This document shows positions 1 to 8,220 of a DNA stretch of 64,000 nucleotides, piece after piece. The position numbers and the translations under genes are program-made. The notes under the pieces were generated by a model. It was given only the letters and a program-made list of their open reading frames with translations, was not told where the DNA came from and did no database searches. Each line of letters starts with the position of its first letter. The stretch's first letter is position 1. Origin of the DNA: Marinobacter manganoxydans MnI7-9. Lineage in GTDB: Bacteria; Pseudomonadota; Gammaproteobacteria; Pseudomonadales; Oleiphilaceae. The stretch covers positions 62,001 through 126,000 of the forward strand of contig NZ_AGTR01000026.1 in NCBI RefSeq assembly GCF_000235625.1. The letters are read 5' to 3'.

Positions 1-2019
1 TCCGGCGGCGTGAGCAACGTGTCCTTCTCGTTCCGCGGCAATGATGTAGTCCGTGAAGCCATCCACTCGGTATTCCTCTACCACGCCATCAAGGCGGGGA
101 TGAACATGGGCATCGTGAACCCCGGCCAACTGGTGATCTACGATGAAATCGATCCGGAGCTCAAAGAGCTGGTGGAAGATGTTGTCCTGAACCGCCGTGA
201 TGATTCCACCGACCGGCTCCTTGAGATCGCCGAACGCTACAAAGGCAAAGGCGGCAAAACCCAGGAGGAAGACCTGGCCTGGCGTGAATGGCCGGTGGAG
301 AAGCGCCTGGAACATGCACTGGTCAAAGGCATTACCACCTATATCGTGGACGATACCGAAGCCTGCCGCCAGAGAGCCACACATCCCATTGAGGTCATTG
401 AAGGCCCATTGATGGATGGCATGAACGTGGTCGGAGACCTCTTCGGCGATGGCAAGATGTTCCTGCCCCAGGTGGTCAAAAGCGCCCGCGTCATGAAACA
501 GGCTGTTGCACACCTGATTCCCTACATCGAAGCGGAGAAAACGGAAGACCAGAAAGCCAAGGGCAAGATCCTGATGGCCACGGTAAAGGGCGATGTCCAT
601 GATATCGGCAAGAACATCGTGGGAGTGGTCCTGCAATGCAACAACTATGAGGTGATTGACCTGGGTGTGATGGTGCCCTGCGACAAGATCCTCGCTGCTG
701 CAAAAGAACACGATGTCGACCTTATTGGTCTGAGCGGTCTGATTACACCGTCTCTGGACGAAATGGTCCACGTGGCTCGCGAGATGCAACGACTCGATTT
801 CAACATTCCGCTGATGATCGGTGGCGCAACAACTTCCAAGGCGCATACCGCGGTAAAAATCGAGCCCCAGTACAAGAACGACATCGCGCTGTACGTGTCG
901 GACGCATCCCGCTGCGTGAACGTCGCATCCCAGCTTCTGAGCAAGAATGCGAAGCCCGAGTTTGTGGAAGCCGCCCGAACTGAATATGACGAAATCCGCG
1001 AGCGCCGCAAGAACCGGGGTGACCGCACCAAGCTGGTTTCCCTGAAGGAAGCTCGTGATCGCGCCCCCGACATCTCCTTCGAAGGCTACCAGCCTCCAAA
1101 GCCGGCTTTCACCGGCATCCGGGTGTTCGAGGAATATGACCTCAACGAGCTGGTGGACTACATCGACTGGACGCCGTTCTTCATGTCCTGGGATATTTCT
1201 GGCAAGTACCCGGCCATTTTTGATGACCCGAAGCGTGGCGAGGCTGCCCGCCACCTCTTTGACGATGCCCAGAAGATTCTGCACCGGATGATTGATGAAA
1301 AGCGGGTCTCTGCCCGTGGCGTCATCGGTTTCTGGCCAGCCAACCGCCGCGGTGACGATGTTGTGCTTTACACGGACGAATCCTGCACCGAGGAGCTGAC
1401 TACTCTGCACCACCTCCGTCAGCAGGATGAAAAGGCACCGGGCAAACCCATGATGGCGCTGTCGGATTTTGTCGCGCCTGAAGGCTCCGGGACGGTGGAC
1501 TACGTGGGCGGTTTCGCGGTCACCACCGGCATTGGTGCAGAAGAATTCTCGGTAGAGTTCAAAGATGCCAACGACGACTATAACGCGATTATGGTGAAGG
1601 CGTTGGCCGACCGCCTGGCAGAAGCTTTCGCCGAGCGGATGCACGAGCGGGTTCGCCAGGAGTTCTGGGGCTATGCCGCTGATGAAAAGCTGGCCAACGA
1701 TGACCTGATCAAGGAAAGGTACCGCGGAATACGTCCGGCACCCGGCTACCCGGCGTGCCCGGACCACACGGAGAAGGCAACCTTGTTCAATTTGCTTGAG
1801 GCCACTGATACTGCAGGCATTGAGTTGACCGAGCACTTTGCCATGTTCCCGACCGCTGCCGTCTCCGGCTGGTACTTTGCGCATCCGGAATCCAAGTATT
1901 TTGCGGTAGGGAAAATTGGCGCTGACCAGGTTGAGGACTATGCTGAACGCAAAGGCATTTCCAAGGCCGAGGCAGAACGCTGGCTTGCGCCAAGCCTGGC
2001 GTACGATCCGGCAGAGTAA
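1..2019 (+). CDS. metH: Methionine synthase, cobalamin-dependent (3' part)
   Basis: This is the C-terminal half of B12-dependent methionine synthase, which moves a methyl group from methyltetrahydrofolate through cobalamin to homocysteine in the cytoplasm. The frame is already open at base 1, so the gene starts upstream of the window; about 670 of the usual ~1230 residues are present. The segment opens at the end of the pterin-binding barrel ([14 protein letters not shown]). It then shows the cobalamin-binding motif DVHDIG at 592-609, whose His is the lower axial ligand, followed by GLSGLITPS and GGATTS. The reactivation domain follows, with its AdoMet-binding stretch [12 protein letters not shown] near 1732-1770. 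The gene ends in YDPAE. No truncation or frameshift is seen. The first GTG at base 10 is internal and is not a start. Confidence 0.97.
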   Translation, partial: SGGVSNVSFSFRGNDVVREAIHSVFLYHAIKAGMNMGIVNPGQLVIYDEIDPELKELVEDVVLNRRDDSTDRLLEIAERYKGKGGKTQEEDLAWREWPVEKRLEHALVKGITTYIVDDTEACRQRATHPIEVIEGPLMDGMNVVGDLFGDGKMFLPQVVKSARVMKQAVAHLIPYIEAEKTEDQKAKGKILMATVKGDVHDIGKNIVGVVLQCNNYEVIDLGVMVPCDKILAAAKEHDVDLIGLSGLITPSLDEMVHVAREMQRLDFNIPLMIGGATTSKAHTAVKIEPQYKNDIALYVSDASRCVNVASQLLSKNAKPEFVEAARTEYDEIRERRKNRGDRTKLVSLKEARDRAPDISFEGYQPPKPAFTGIRVFEEYDLNELVDYIDWTPFFMSWDISGKYPAIFDDPKRGEAARHLFDDAQKILHRMIDEKRVSARGVIGFWPANRRGDDVVLYTDESCTEELTTLHHLRQQDEKAPGKPMMALSDFVAPEGSGTVDYVGGFAVTTGIGAEEFSVEFKDANDDYNAIMVKALADRLAEAFAERMHERVRQEFWGYAADEKLANDDLIKERYRGIRPAPGYPACPDHTEKATLFNLLEATDTAGIELTEHFAMFPTAAVSGWYFAHPESKYFAVGKIGADQVEDYAERKGISKAEAERWLAPSLAYDPAE

Positions 2020-2052
2020 GCTTCGGGTGAAGCACAGATCAGGGGCGGATGT

Positions 2053-2289
2053 ATGACTGAATCTTCAGAAGCGGAAAAACGGGACGAAAAAAAGCCGCGT
2101 GGACCTGGCGTATTGAAAGTCATGCAAAGCATACTCGCAGGCGCGTTCGGAGTTCAGTCCGACAAGCGCCGGGAAGAGGACTTTTCAAGCCATAGCCCCT
2201 GGCCTTACATCATTGCCGGCATTCTGTTCACAGCCAGCTTTGTTGTAGGCCTGATCGTTATTGTAAATCTGGTCCTGGCGAGCCAGTAG
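2053..2289 (+). CDS. DUF2970 small membrane protein
   Basis: A 78-residue protein of the DUF2970 type. The N-terminal half is charged and soluble (residues 1-50), with the family-like stretch VMQSILAGAFGVQSDKRRE. One hydrophobic helix follows, at about residues 53-75 (YIIAGILFTASFVVGLIVIV). It probably sits in the inner membrane with its basic N-terminus inside. It starts 33 nt after metH behind an AGGGG ribosome-binding site, so it is likely cotranscribed with metH. No function is known for the family, and nothing in the sequence suggests a catalytic role. Confidence 0.8.
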   Translation: MTESSEAEKRDEKKPRGPGVLKVMQSILAGAFGVQSDKRREEDFSSHSPWPYIIAGILFTASFVVGLIVIVNLVLASQ

Positions 2290-2290
2290 A

Positions 2291-2395
2291 CTACTGGCCA
2301 GCTACCCAGACCACCGCGAAAGCCACGGCAAGAACCACCAGCAGAACTGCGGCAACGGCATCGGCCTGACTGTCAGAACGTGCGGTCTTTTTCAT
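2291..2395 (-). CDS. 34-residue single-helix membrane protein
   Basis: A very short gene: an ATG at 2395 preceded on the minus strand by AGAGGA at good spacing. The product has a charged N-terminus (MKKTARSDSQADAV) and one hydrophobic helix at about residues 14-32 (VAAVLLVVLAVAFAVVWVAG). The positive-inside rule predicts a cytoplasmic N-terminus. It is convergent with the DUF2970 gene, one base apart. A longer version starting upstream in the same frame (to 2545) lacks a ribosome-binding site and has an unconvincing N-terminus. I do not recognise a function. Confidence 0.5.
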   Translation of the reverse strand: MKKTARSDSQADAVAAVLLVVLAVAFAVVWVAGQ

Positions 2396-2649
2396 GTCTG
2401 TTCCTCTTTCCGAGTTTTTGTCTCGTGTTTTTCTTGTTATCACGGCAGCAGCGCACACTGCTAACGTCATCCTCCAAGTTAAGCAGTTAATTGATATTCG
2501 TCCAGTCCCTTGTTCCTTCTGCTTATCGCCTGAGTCGATAAACATATTTTGAAATAATCATTTTAAGAATAAAAACCCGCTGTTATCCTTCCAGTCAGAT
2601 ATAAGGCCGTCGGCCTGGATATGTCGCTTTCAAGCAGGATCTTCCCACT
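2396..2649. other. Intergenic region upstream of cysI
   Basis: A 254-nt divergent spacer between the 34-residue membrane protein and cysI. It becomes strongly AT-rich from about 2545 to 2580, which is the likely cysI promoter area, although no clean -35/-10 pair can be assigned. A short GGCC-GTC-GGCC palindrome lies near 2607-2617. AGGA at 2636-2639 is the probable cysI ribosome-binding site. No further gene is evident. Confidence 0.4.
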
Positions 2650-4302
2650 ATGTACGTATATGATGAACACGATCGGCAAATGGCTGCCGAGAGGGTTGCC
2701 CAGTTCCGTGACCAGACAGAAAGAGCGCTGGCCGGAGAATTGGCTGAAGACGAGTTTCTTCCCCTTCGCCTGCAGAACGGCCTGTACGTTCAGCGTCTTG
2801 CCCCCATGCTCAGGATCTGTGTTCCTTACGGCATGATGCGCTCAGACCAGCTTCGCCGGCTTGCGCGAATCACCCGGGACTACGACAAAGGCTATGCGCA
2901 CTTCACCACTCGCCAAAATGTGCAGCTTAACTGGCCGGCGCTGGAAGACGTTCCCGACATTCTTGCAGAACTCGCTGAAGTGGAAATGCACGCCAACCAG
3001 ACCAGCGGCAACTGCATTCGTAATACCACCACAGACCAGTTCTCCGGTGTTCAGTCGGACGAGATTGCGGATCCGCGGCCCTACTGCGAAATCATTCGCC
3101 AGTGGTCCACGTTCCATCCGGAATTTGCCTTCCTGCCGCGGAAATTCAAGGTTGCCGTAAACGCGTCCGAGCAAACCGATCGAGCCGCCATCCAGGTGCA
3201 CGACATCGGGCTTCAGATGGTACGCAACGAGGCCGGCGATCTCGGTTTCCGGGTACACGTGGGCGGTGGTCTTGGCCGTACGCCCATGGTCGGGCCGGTA
3301 ATTCGCGATTTCCTGCCGGAACTGGATCTGTTGACCTACCTGGAGGCCGTGCTTCGCGTCTATAACCGATACGGTCGGCGCGACAACAAGTTCAAGGCCC
3401 GGATCAAGATTCTGGTGAAGGCTCTGACCCCTGAGGGCTTTGCTGAAAAGGTGGAAGCAGAGTGGCAGCATATCAAGGAATCCCCGACCCGGCTGACGCC
3501 CGAGGCGATTCAACGTATCCAGGGCTACTTTACCGAACCGGATTACGCAGCTATCGACAATGCCACGGACCTGCTGGCCAGCCAGCGGTTTGAGAACCGG
3601 GGCTTTGACCAGTGGCTGACCCACAACGTGGACACCCACAAGAAGGCAGGCTATGCCATCGTCTCCCTGACGATGAAGAAAACCGGCACTCCTCCTGGCG
3701 ATGTCAGTGACAAGCAGCTTGAACAGATTGCCGATCTGGCAGACGAGTTCAGCTTCGGTGAAATCCGGGTCACTCACCAACAGAACGTGGTGCTGGCCGA
3801 TGTGCGCCAGGATCGGCTGTTTGAACTGTGGCAGGCGATTACGCCCATGGGTTTCGGTACCGCGAACCTGAACACCCTGACTGATGTTATCTGCTGCCCC
3901 GGCGGTGATTACTGCGCCCTGGCCAATGCCAAGTCCATCCCGGTGGCCGAGGCCATCCAGCGGCAGTTCGATGATCTGGATTATCTGTACGACCTGGGCA
4001 ATATCGATCTGAACATTTCCGGCTGCATGAATGCCTGCGGCCACCACCACGTCGGCAACATTGGTGTTCTCGGTGTCGACAAGAAAGGCCAGGAGTTCTA
4101 TCAAATCAGTCTGGGCGGGTCGTCCCATCATGATGCCTCAATCGGCAAGATTCTGGGGCCTTCCTTTGCACGGGATGAGATGCCCAAGGTGATTTCAAAG
4201 ATCATTGATGTCTACGTGGACAAGCGCACGGAAGAGGAAACCTTCCTCGACACCTATCGCCGCGTAGGAATTGATCCATTCAAGGAGCGGGTTTATGCCT
4301 AA
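2650..4302 (+). CDS. cysI: Assimilatory nitrite/sulfite reductase hemoprotein
   Basis: A 550-residue siroheme and [4Fe-4S] reductase. It carries out the six-electron reduction of sulfite to sulfide (nitrite to ammonia in relatives) for cysteine synthesis in the cytoplasm. The cluster and siroheme ligands are visible as C416-x5-C422 (within CCPGGDYC) and C459-x3-C463 (within GCMNAC). The upstream FTTRQNVQLNW and TSGNCIRN stretches are typical of the family. The start is the ATG at 2650 with AGGA about 10 nt before it. The last codons overlap the DUF934 gene by 8 nt, indicating translational coupling. No CysJ-like flavoprotein is adjacent, as in pseudomonads, so the electron donor must be encoded elsewhere. 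Confidence 0.93.
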   Translation: MYVYDEHDRQMAAERVAQFRDQTERALAGELAEDEFLPLRLQNGLYVQRLAPMLRICVPYGMMRSDQLRRLARITRDYDKGYAHFTTRQNVQLNWPALEDVPDILAELAEVEMHANQTSGNCIRNTTTDQFSGVQSDEIADPRPYCEIIRQWSTFHPEFAFLPRKFKVAVNASEQTDRAAIQVHDIGLQMVRNEAGDLGFRVHVGGGLGRTPMVGPVIRDFLPELDLLTYLEAVLRVYNRYGRRDNKFKARIKILVKALTPEGFAEKVEAEWQHIKESPTRLTPEAIQRIQGYFTEPDYAAIDNATDLLASQRFENRGFDQWLTHNVDTHKKAGYAIVSLTMKKTGTPPGDVSDKQLEQIADLADEFSFGEIRVTHQQNVVLADVRQDRLFELWQAITPMGFGTANLNTLTDVICCPGGDYCALANAKSIPVAEAIQRQFDDLDYLYDLGNIDLNISGCMNACGHHHVGNIGVLGVDKKGQEFYQISLGGSSHHDASIGKILGPSFARDEMPKVISKIIDVYVDKRTEEETFLDTYRRVGIDPFKERVYA

Positions 4303-4801
4303 CGTTATTTCTCCGGATGGCAGCATCCGCCAGGACAACTGGGTAGTGGTGCCCCGCCCCGCCGAGGGCGAATCGCTGGATATTCCGGCCGACCAGCCGG
4401 CGTTAATCCCTGCGGATCTCTGGCTGGCAGGCTATGAGCATTTTACCGGACGGCAGGAGATTGGCGTGTGGTTCGACAGCCACGACGAGCCGGAGATTCT
4501 GGACGGTCGGGTGAACGAACTGCCGGTAATTGCTGTGAATTTTCCGAAGTTCAGTGACGGGCGTGGTTACAGCATTGGCCGGCTACTGCGTGAACGTTTC
4601 GGCTACAAGAATGAGCTTCGGGCGATTGGAGACGTGTTGCTGGATCAGCTGCAGTTCATGAAGCGCTGCGGATTCGATGCTTATGTCCTTCGGGCTGACA
4701 AGGACATCAACAAAGCTGCGCGGTGCCTGAACTTCTTCAGCCAGGGCTACCAGGCCGCGACCGATACGGAGATCCCGCTGTTCCGGCGTCGGGCCTCCTA
4801 G
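4295..4801 (+). CDS. DUF934 protein, sulfite reductase partner
   Basis: A 168-residue DUF934 protein. The family is found almost always directly after cysI in proteobacteria and is required for or associated with sulfite assimilation; the exact chemistry is not established to my knowledge. The conserved block around FPKFSDGRGYSIGRLLRERFG and the C-terminal SQGYQAATDTEIPLFRRR are typical. The start is placed at the ATG at 4295 because AAGGAG lies at 4281-4286 and the ATG overlaps the end of cysI. An in-frame upstream start at 4271 has no ribosome-binding site. An intrinsic terminator follows 20 nt after the stop. Confidence 0.85.
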   Translation: MPNVISPDGSIRQDNWVVVPRPAEGESLDIPADQPALIPADLWLAGYEHFTGRQEIGVWFDSHDEPEILDGRVNELPVIAVNFPKFSDGRGYSIGRLLRERFGYKNELRAIGDVLLDQLQFMKRCGFDAYVLRADKDINKAARCLNFFSQGYQAATDTEIPLFRRRAS

Positions 4802-4820
4802 TTATGAAGCTTTAGAGTAC

Positions 4821-4850
4821 GAAGAGAGGGGCTTTTCCCTCTCTTCTATT
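4821..4850. terminator. Intrinsic terminator between cysI operon and acuI
   Basis: A perfect 10-bp stem, GAAGAGAGGG paired with CCCTCTCTTC, around a GCTTTT loop (4821-4846). It sits between two convergent genes and probably stops transcription from both sides. The T-run after the stem is short on each strand, so the strength is uncertain. Confidence 0.7.
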
Positions 4851-4875
4851 CCATCTTATCGGTTGGAGTCGCTTC

Positions 4876-5877
4876 TTATTTAGAGTGATCCAGGACAATC
4901 TTGCCGGCTGATTCACCTTTCAAGAACGCCTTCAGCGCCCCATCCAGCTCACTGCGACCGATATCCCGGGCAGACGCTTCGGTCTTCGGACACGCCCACT
5001 CCCCGGCGAATTTCTTCCATACCGCTTCTTTCTCTGGCAGGGGAATCTCTACCGAATCGACACCCAGCAGATTCACGCCTCGCAGGATAAACGGCAGCAC
5101 GGTGGTCTGAAGGCCCGGACCGGCTACGAGACCACAACAGGATACTGAGCCACCAGGCTTGATCTGCTTGAGCAGTTCGGCCAATGGGCTACCACCCACC
5201 GTATCGACAGCGTTCGCAAATGCCGGTTTAACGAGGGGTTTCTTATCCTCGGCCAGGGTTTCACGACCCACAACTTCTTTAGCCCCAAGAGCTTTGAGAT
5301 CGTCTGCATGGTCGGCCTTGCCGCTTATGGCGACGACGTCGAACCCAAGTTTGGCAAGCAGTTCCACCGCAACGGTGCCAACGGCACCGGAGGCTCCTGA
5401 AACAGCGACTTTGCCCTGCTCCGGCTTGGCGCCCATAGTCAGAAGCTTCTGAACACAGAGACCGGCGGTGAGGCCGGCGGTGCCATAGATCATAGCGGTA
5501 CGAGCGTTCCATCCTTCCGGCATGGGAACACACCAGGCGGCAGGTACGCGGATGTATTCGCCAAAACCGCCGTCTGTATTCATGCCCAGGTCGTACCCGG
5601 TCACGATAACCGGACTGCCGTTCGAGGGGTTGCCAGTGGCGGAATCGACGACCTCTCCTGCTGCATCAATACCCGGGGTATGGGGAAAGGAACGGGTAAC
5701 GCCCTTATTGCCGGAAGCCGACAGCGCATCCTTGTAGTTGAGAGAAGAGTGGCTTACCCGTATCAGGACGTCACCATCAGGAAGGTCGGCAGTACTCAAA
5801 GATTTCTCCGCACCGACATACTCGCCGTTCTGCTCTTCAACGCGCCAGGCCTTGAATTCGGAATTGGTGGTCATCAT
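4876..5877 (-). CDS. acuI: Zinc-free MDR oxidoreductase, AcuI/YhdH family
   Basis: A 333-residue medium-chain reductase of the YhdH/YhfP group. Members such as AcuI reduce acryloyl-CoA to propionyl-CoA with NADPH, which prevents accumulation of a reactive thioester. The N-terminal catalytic domain shows SSLNYKDALSASG and FPHTPGIDAAGEV. The Rossmann motif VSGASGAVGTVAVELLAKLG lies near residues 155-175. Structural zinc ligands are absent, as expected. Two consecutive ATGs are possible starts. The second (5874) has GGAG at 7 nt, a better spacing than the first (5877), so the true protein may be one residue shorter. The substrate is inferred from the family. Confidence 0.85.
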   Translation of the reverse strand: MMTTNSEFKAWRVEEQNGEYVGAEKSLSTADLPDGDVLIRVSHSSLNYKDALSASGNKGVTRSFPHTPGIDAAGEVVDSATGNPSNGSPVIVTGYDLGMNTDGGFGEYIRVPAAWCVPMPEGWNARTAMIYGTAGLTAGLCVQKLLTMGAKPEQGKVAVSGASGAVGTVAVELLAKLGFDVVAISGKADHADDLKALGAKEVVGRETLAEDKKPLVKPAFANAVDTVGGSPLAELLKQIKPGGSVSCCGLVAGPGLQTTVLPFILRGVNLLGVDSVEIPLPEKEAVWKKFAGEWACPKTEASARDIGRSELDGALKAFLKGESAGKIVLDHSK

Positions 5878-5897
5878 TCTTCTCCGCTTTCGGTGGT

Positions 5898-6959
5898 CTA
5901 CTGGAACTTCTGGTTGCGGAAGGCGCCCAGGACTTTCCAGACAGTGTGTTCAAGCGCCGAACTGGTGGCCAATCCGAGTTTTTCCGGAAGGGTCCGCTTG
6001 CGCTGATATGCCACTGAGACTACGTCTGCCCGGTCGCAGGCTTCAATGAGATATTCGTCGGAGGTCTTGATCTCGTCGATCAGTTTCACTTCGAGCGCTC
6101 GCTTGCCAAACCAGATATCTCCATTGGCAACGGCTGCAATGTCCAGGTCCGGCCGGCGTTCGCTGACATACTCTTTGAAAAGACCGTGAGTGTCTTCAAG
6201 ATCTTCCAGAAATTTCTGTCGGCCTTTATCGGTGTTTTCACCAAATATAGTCATGGTGCGTTTGTGCTCTCCAGCGGTGAGCACCTCGAAGTCCACGTCG
6301 TTCTTCTTGAGGAAACGATGGAAATTCGGAAGCTGGGCAACCACACCGATCGAGCCCAGGATGGCAAAGGGCGAAGCAACGATCCTGTCTGCGACGCAGG
6401 CCATCATGTAGCCTCCACTGGCCGCCACCTTGTCAACGCAGGCGGTGAGGCGAAGACCCTTGCTGCGAATCCGGTCCAGCTGGGCGGCCGCAAGGCCATA
6501 GGAATGAACCAGCCCACCACCGCTTTCGAGGCGGATAACCACTTCGTCTTTTTCCGGATCGGCAATACTCAGCACCGCAGTAATTGCCCTGCGAAGCGGA
6601 TCTGTGTCGCTGGCTTTGATATCGCCGTCGAAATCCAGAACATAGACGCGACCACGACTGTCATCCTGCTCATCGGTATTCTTCGCGGCCTTGGCCGCTT
6701 TCTTCTCCGCCTTCTGAGCCTTTTTCCGGGCCTTCTGGAACACCTTTCTTTGGTGATCAGACATCAGCCGTGACTGAATCGATTCACGCAGCTTTTCGTA
6801 TTTCTCGTTGAGTTTCCGGATCTTGAGTTCTCCCTCGCCCTCATGATCGCCCCGATCCTTCTGGGCCGCGGACATGATGACAGAGATCACTACCAGGGCC
6901 GCCACCACGAAAGTAACGATCTTGGCCAAAAACAAACCGTATTCTGTCAGGAACTCCAA
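5898..6959 (-). CDS. sohB: Inner-membrane peptidase SohB, S49 family
   Basis: A 353-residue membrane-anchored peptidase of the SppA/SohB family with a Ser-Lys dyad. The N-terminal helix (residues 7-30) anchors it. It is followed by a Lys/Ala-rich coiled segment (about 70-95) and the protease domain facing the periplasm. The candidate nucleophile is Ser181 in VAASGGYMMA and the base is Lys233 in EHKRTMT. The start codon is TTG at 6959. It is supported by GGAG seven bases upstream and by the match of MEFLTEYGLFLAKIV to the E. coli SohB N-terminus. It lies 20 nt upstream of acuI on the same strand and may be cotranscribed with it. Its physiological substrates are not established. Confidence 0.92.
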   Translation of the reverse strand: MEFLTEYGLFLAKIVTFVVAALVVISVIMSAAQKDRGDHEGEGELKIRKLNEKYEKLRESIQSRLMSDHQRKVFQKARKKAQKAEKKAAKAAKNTDEQDDSRGRVYVLDFDGDIKASDTDPLRRAITAVLSIADPEKDEVVIRLESGGGLVHSYGLAAAQLDRIRSKGLRLTACVDKVAASGGYMMACVADRIVASPFAILGSIGVVAQLPNFHRFLKKNDVDFEVLTAGEHKRTMTIFGENTDKGRQKFLEDLEDTHGLFKEYVSERRPDLDIAAVANGDIWFGKRALEVKLIDEIKTSDEYLIEACDRADVVSVAYQRKRTLPEKLGLATSSALEHTVWKVLGAFRNQKFQ

Positions 6960-7057
6960 AGTGCTTCTCCAACTCAGTGTGCGGGAACAAGAGTGTAACT
7001 TACCGAATTTATGGTGATAAGGAGAGCAAAAAAATTAAAACAAGCGTTCGATCGATC

Positions 7058-7086
7058 TTGACAGGGCCGACCACTCACCATAAAGT
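7058..7086 (+). promoter_or_regulatory. Sigma-70-type promoter for the SCP2 gene
   Basis: A perfect -35 TTGACA (7058-7063) is separated by 17 bp from TAAAGT (7081-7086), placing transcription start near 7093. The leader to the ATG at 7191 would be about 98 nt. It has GC-rich inverted segments, but I see no recognised riboswitch. The spacer from 6960 to 7057 is AT-rich and must also hold the sohB promoter, which I could not define. Confidence 0.65.
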
Positions 7087-7190
7087 CGGATTGCGAGGTC
7101 GGCTCTACCCGGGCACCCGATCAGGCTCGTGCAGCCAGGGACATCAAGCCGTCGTGATCATGACTAGACAACCATCAAAAGGGTAAAACA

Positions 7191-7505
7191 ATGTCTGTAG
7201 CTCAGGTATTTGAACAACTCGAACAGAATTTCAACGCAGACGCAGCTCAAGGCCTGGACCTGGTATTCCAGTTCGACATCGAGGACGACAAGACCTACCA
7301 CCTCGTTATTAATGACGGCACCTGCAAAATGCACGAAGGCGCCCATGACGATCCATCCGTTACCCTGATCATGAACTCCGAAACCCTGCAGGGCATCGTT
7401 TCAGGCGAGACCGACGGCATGCAGGCATTCATGGCAGGTCAACTGCGCGCCGAAGGCGATATGATGCTGGCAACCAAATTGGGCGAACTGTTCAAGATGG
7501 GCTGA
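7191..7505 (+). CDS. SCP2 sterol-carrier domain protein
   Basis: A 104-residue stand-alone SCP2 domain, a small cytosolic fold with a hydrophobic tunnel that binds lipids or acyl chains. Typical features are the N-terminal helix (VAQVFEQLEQNF), the strand pair VFQFDIEDDKTYHLVINDG and the C-terminal helix MATKLGELFKMG following GQLRAEGDMM. It is a single-gene transcription unit, with a strong promoter upstream and an intrinsic terminator directly after it. The natural ligand in bacteria of this group is unknown to me. Confidence 0.85.
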   Translation: MSVAQVFEQLEQNFNADAAQGLDLVFQFDIEDDKTYHLVINDGTCKMHEGAHDDPSVTLIMNSETLQGIVSGETDGMQAFMAGQLRAEGDMMLATKLGELFKMG

Positions 7506-7523
7506 TTGCCCCCCGTCAAGCAC

Positions 7524-7556
7524 AAAAAAGCCTGCGTCTCGACGCAGGCTTTTTTT
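7524..7556 (+). terminator. Strong intrinsic terminator after SCP2 gene
   Basis: A GC-rich stem, GCCTGCGTC paired with GACGCAGGC with a TC loop centre (7530-7549), is preceded by six A and followed by seven T. The flanking A and T runs make it bidirectional, so it can also end the convergent fimL operon. Confidence 0.9.
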
Positions 7557-7568
7557 ATGCCCGAGAAT

Positions 7569-8216
7569 CTATTGATTCCAGAACTGCACGGCTTCCCTCG
7601 CCTGCTCGTTTACCGGAACAGCAACCAGACCCGAAGAGGATAGCTTTACCTCGAAAACAGCCCCATCCCGCATTGGCATGAACGTCATGCTTCCGTCCAC
7701 GGCCTCCACAAACGGCAAGTTGAATTGACGGTCCCACTGCCAGAGATCAGGCCAGATGCCTTCAGCGAGGCCTATGGAAGTCCTCGGAGCCGACCTCTCC
7801 TGCTCAAGCGACGTGTAACGCCCACTCAATTGCTCGAGCCGGTAACCGGGAGCGATATCAAGCCAACGGAAGGGGCCGGTAAAACGGAGAATCCTGGCGT
7901 CAATCTGCCATTGATCGCCCTGCAGCGTTCTCACCACAGACAACCCATCCTGACTCTGAAGGGAAACCTGCCAGATCTGTTCGGCCTGTCTCTGGGTGGA
8001 GATGCTTGCCGCGGTCTGCAAGCCTACCAGTGAATGATAGCTGCTCAGATTTACCGCAATCACGAGGACATATAAACCGGCCAGAATGACACCGAAAACC
8101 GCCGTTCCTTTAATCCAGGTGAGCAACCATCGGGGGTGCCTGAAAAACAGCAGGCCCGCTATAACCATCACAGCGCCGGCAGCGGCCAGTACAATGATAG
8201 CGAGCGTGTGGGACAT
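7569..8216 (-). CDS. Two-helix membrane protein coupled to fimL
   Basis: A 215-residue protein that I cannot assign. Two hydrophobic helices lie at about residues 5-25 and 36-56, followed by a ~155-residue soluble domain rich in Trp and Gln, probably periplasmic. That domain includes DARILRFTGPFRWLDIAPGYRLEQLSGRY-type beta-rich sequence. The ATG is only 4 nt beyond the fimL stop codon and has no clear ribosome-binding site of its own, so translation is probably coupled to fimL. Similar proteins in pseudomonads carry vague labels such as multidrug transporter, which nothing here supports. Confidence 0.7.
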   Translation of the reverse strand: MSHTLAIIVLAAAGAVMVIAGLLFFRHPRWLLTWIKGTAVFGVILAGLYVLVIAVNLSSYHSLVGLQTAASISTQRQAEQIWQVSLQSQDGLSVVRTLQGDQWQIDARILRFTGPFRWLDIAPGYRLEQLSGRYTSLEQERSAPRTSIGLAEGIWPDLWQWDRQFNLPFVEAVDGSMTFMPMRDGAVFEVKLSSSGLVAVPVNEQAREAVQFWNQ

Positions 8217-8220
8217 GGAA

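Noticed and set aside
2842-4131. Long open frame opposite cysI (about 429 codons)
   Set aside because: It lies entirely inside a clearly identified gene on the other strand and has no domain features.
6977-7186. Short open frame upstream of the SCP2 gene
   Set aside because: It contains the predicted SCP2 promoter and leader, and has a basic low-complexity product with no ribosome-binding site.
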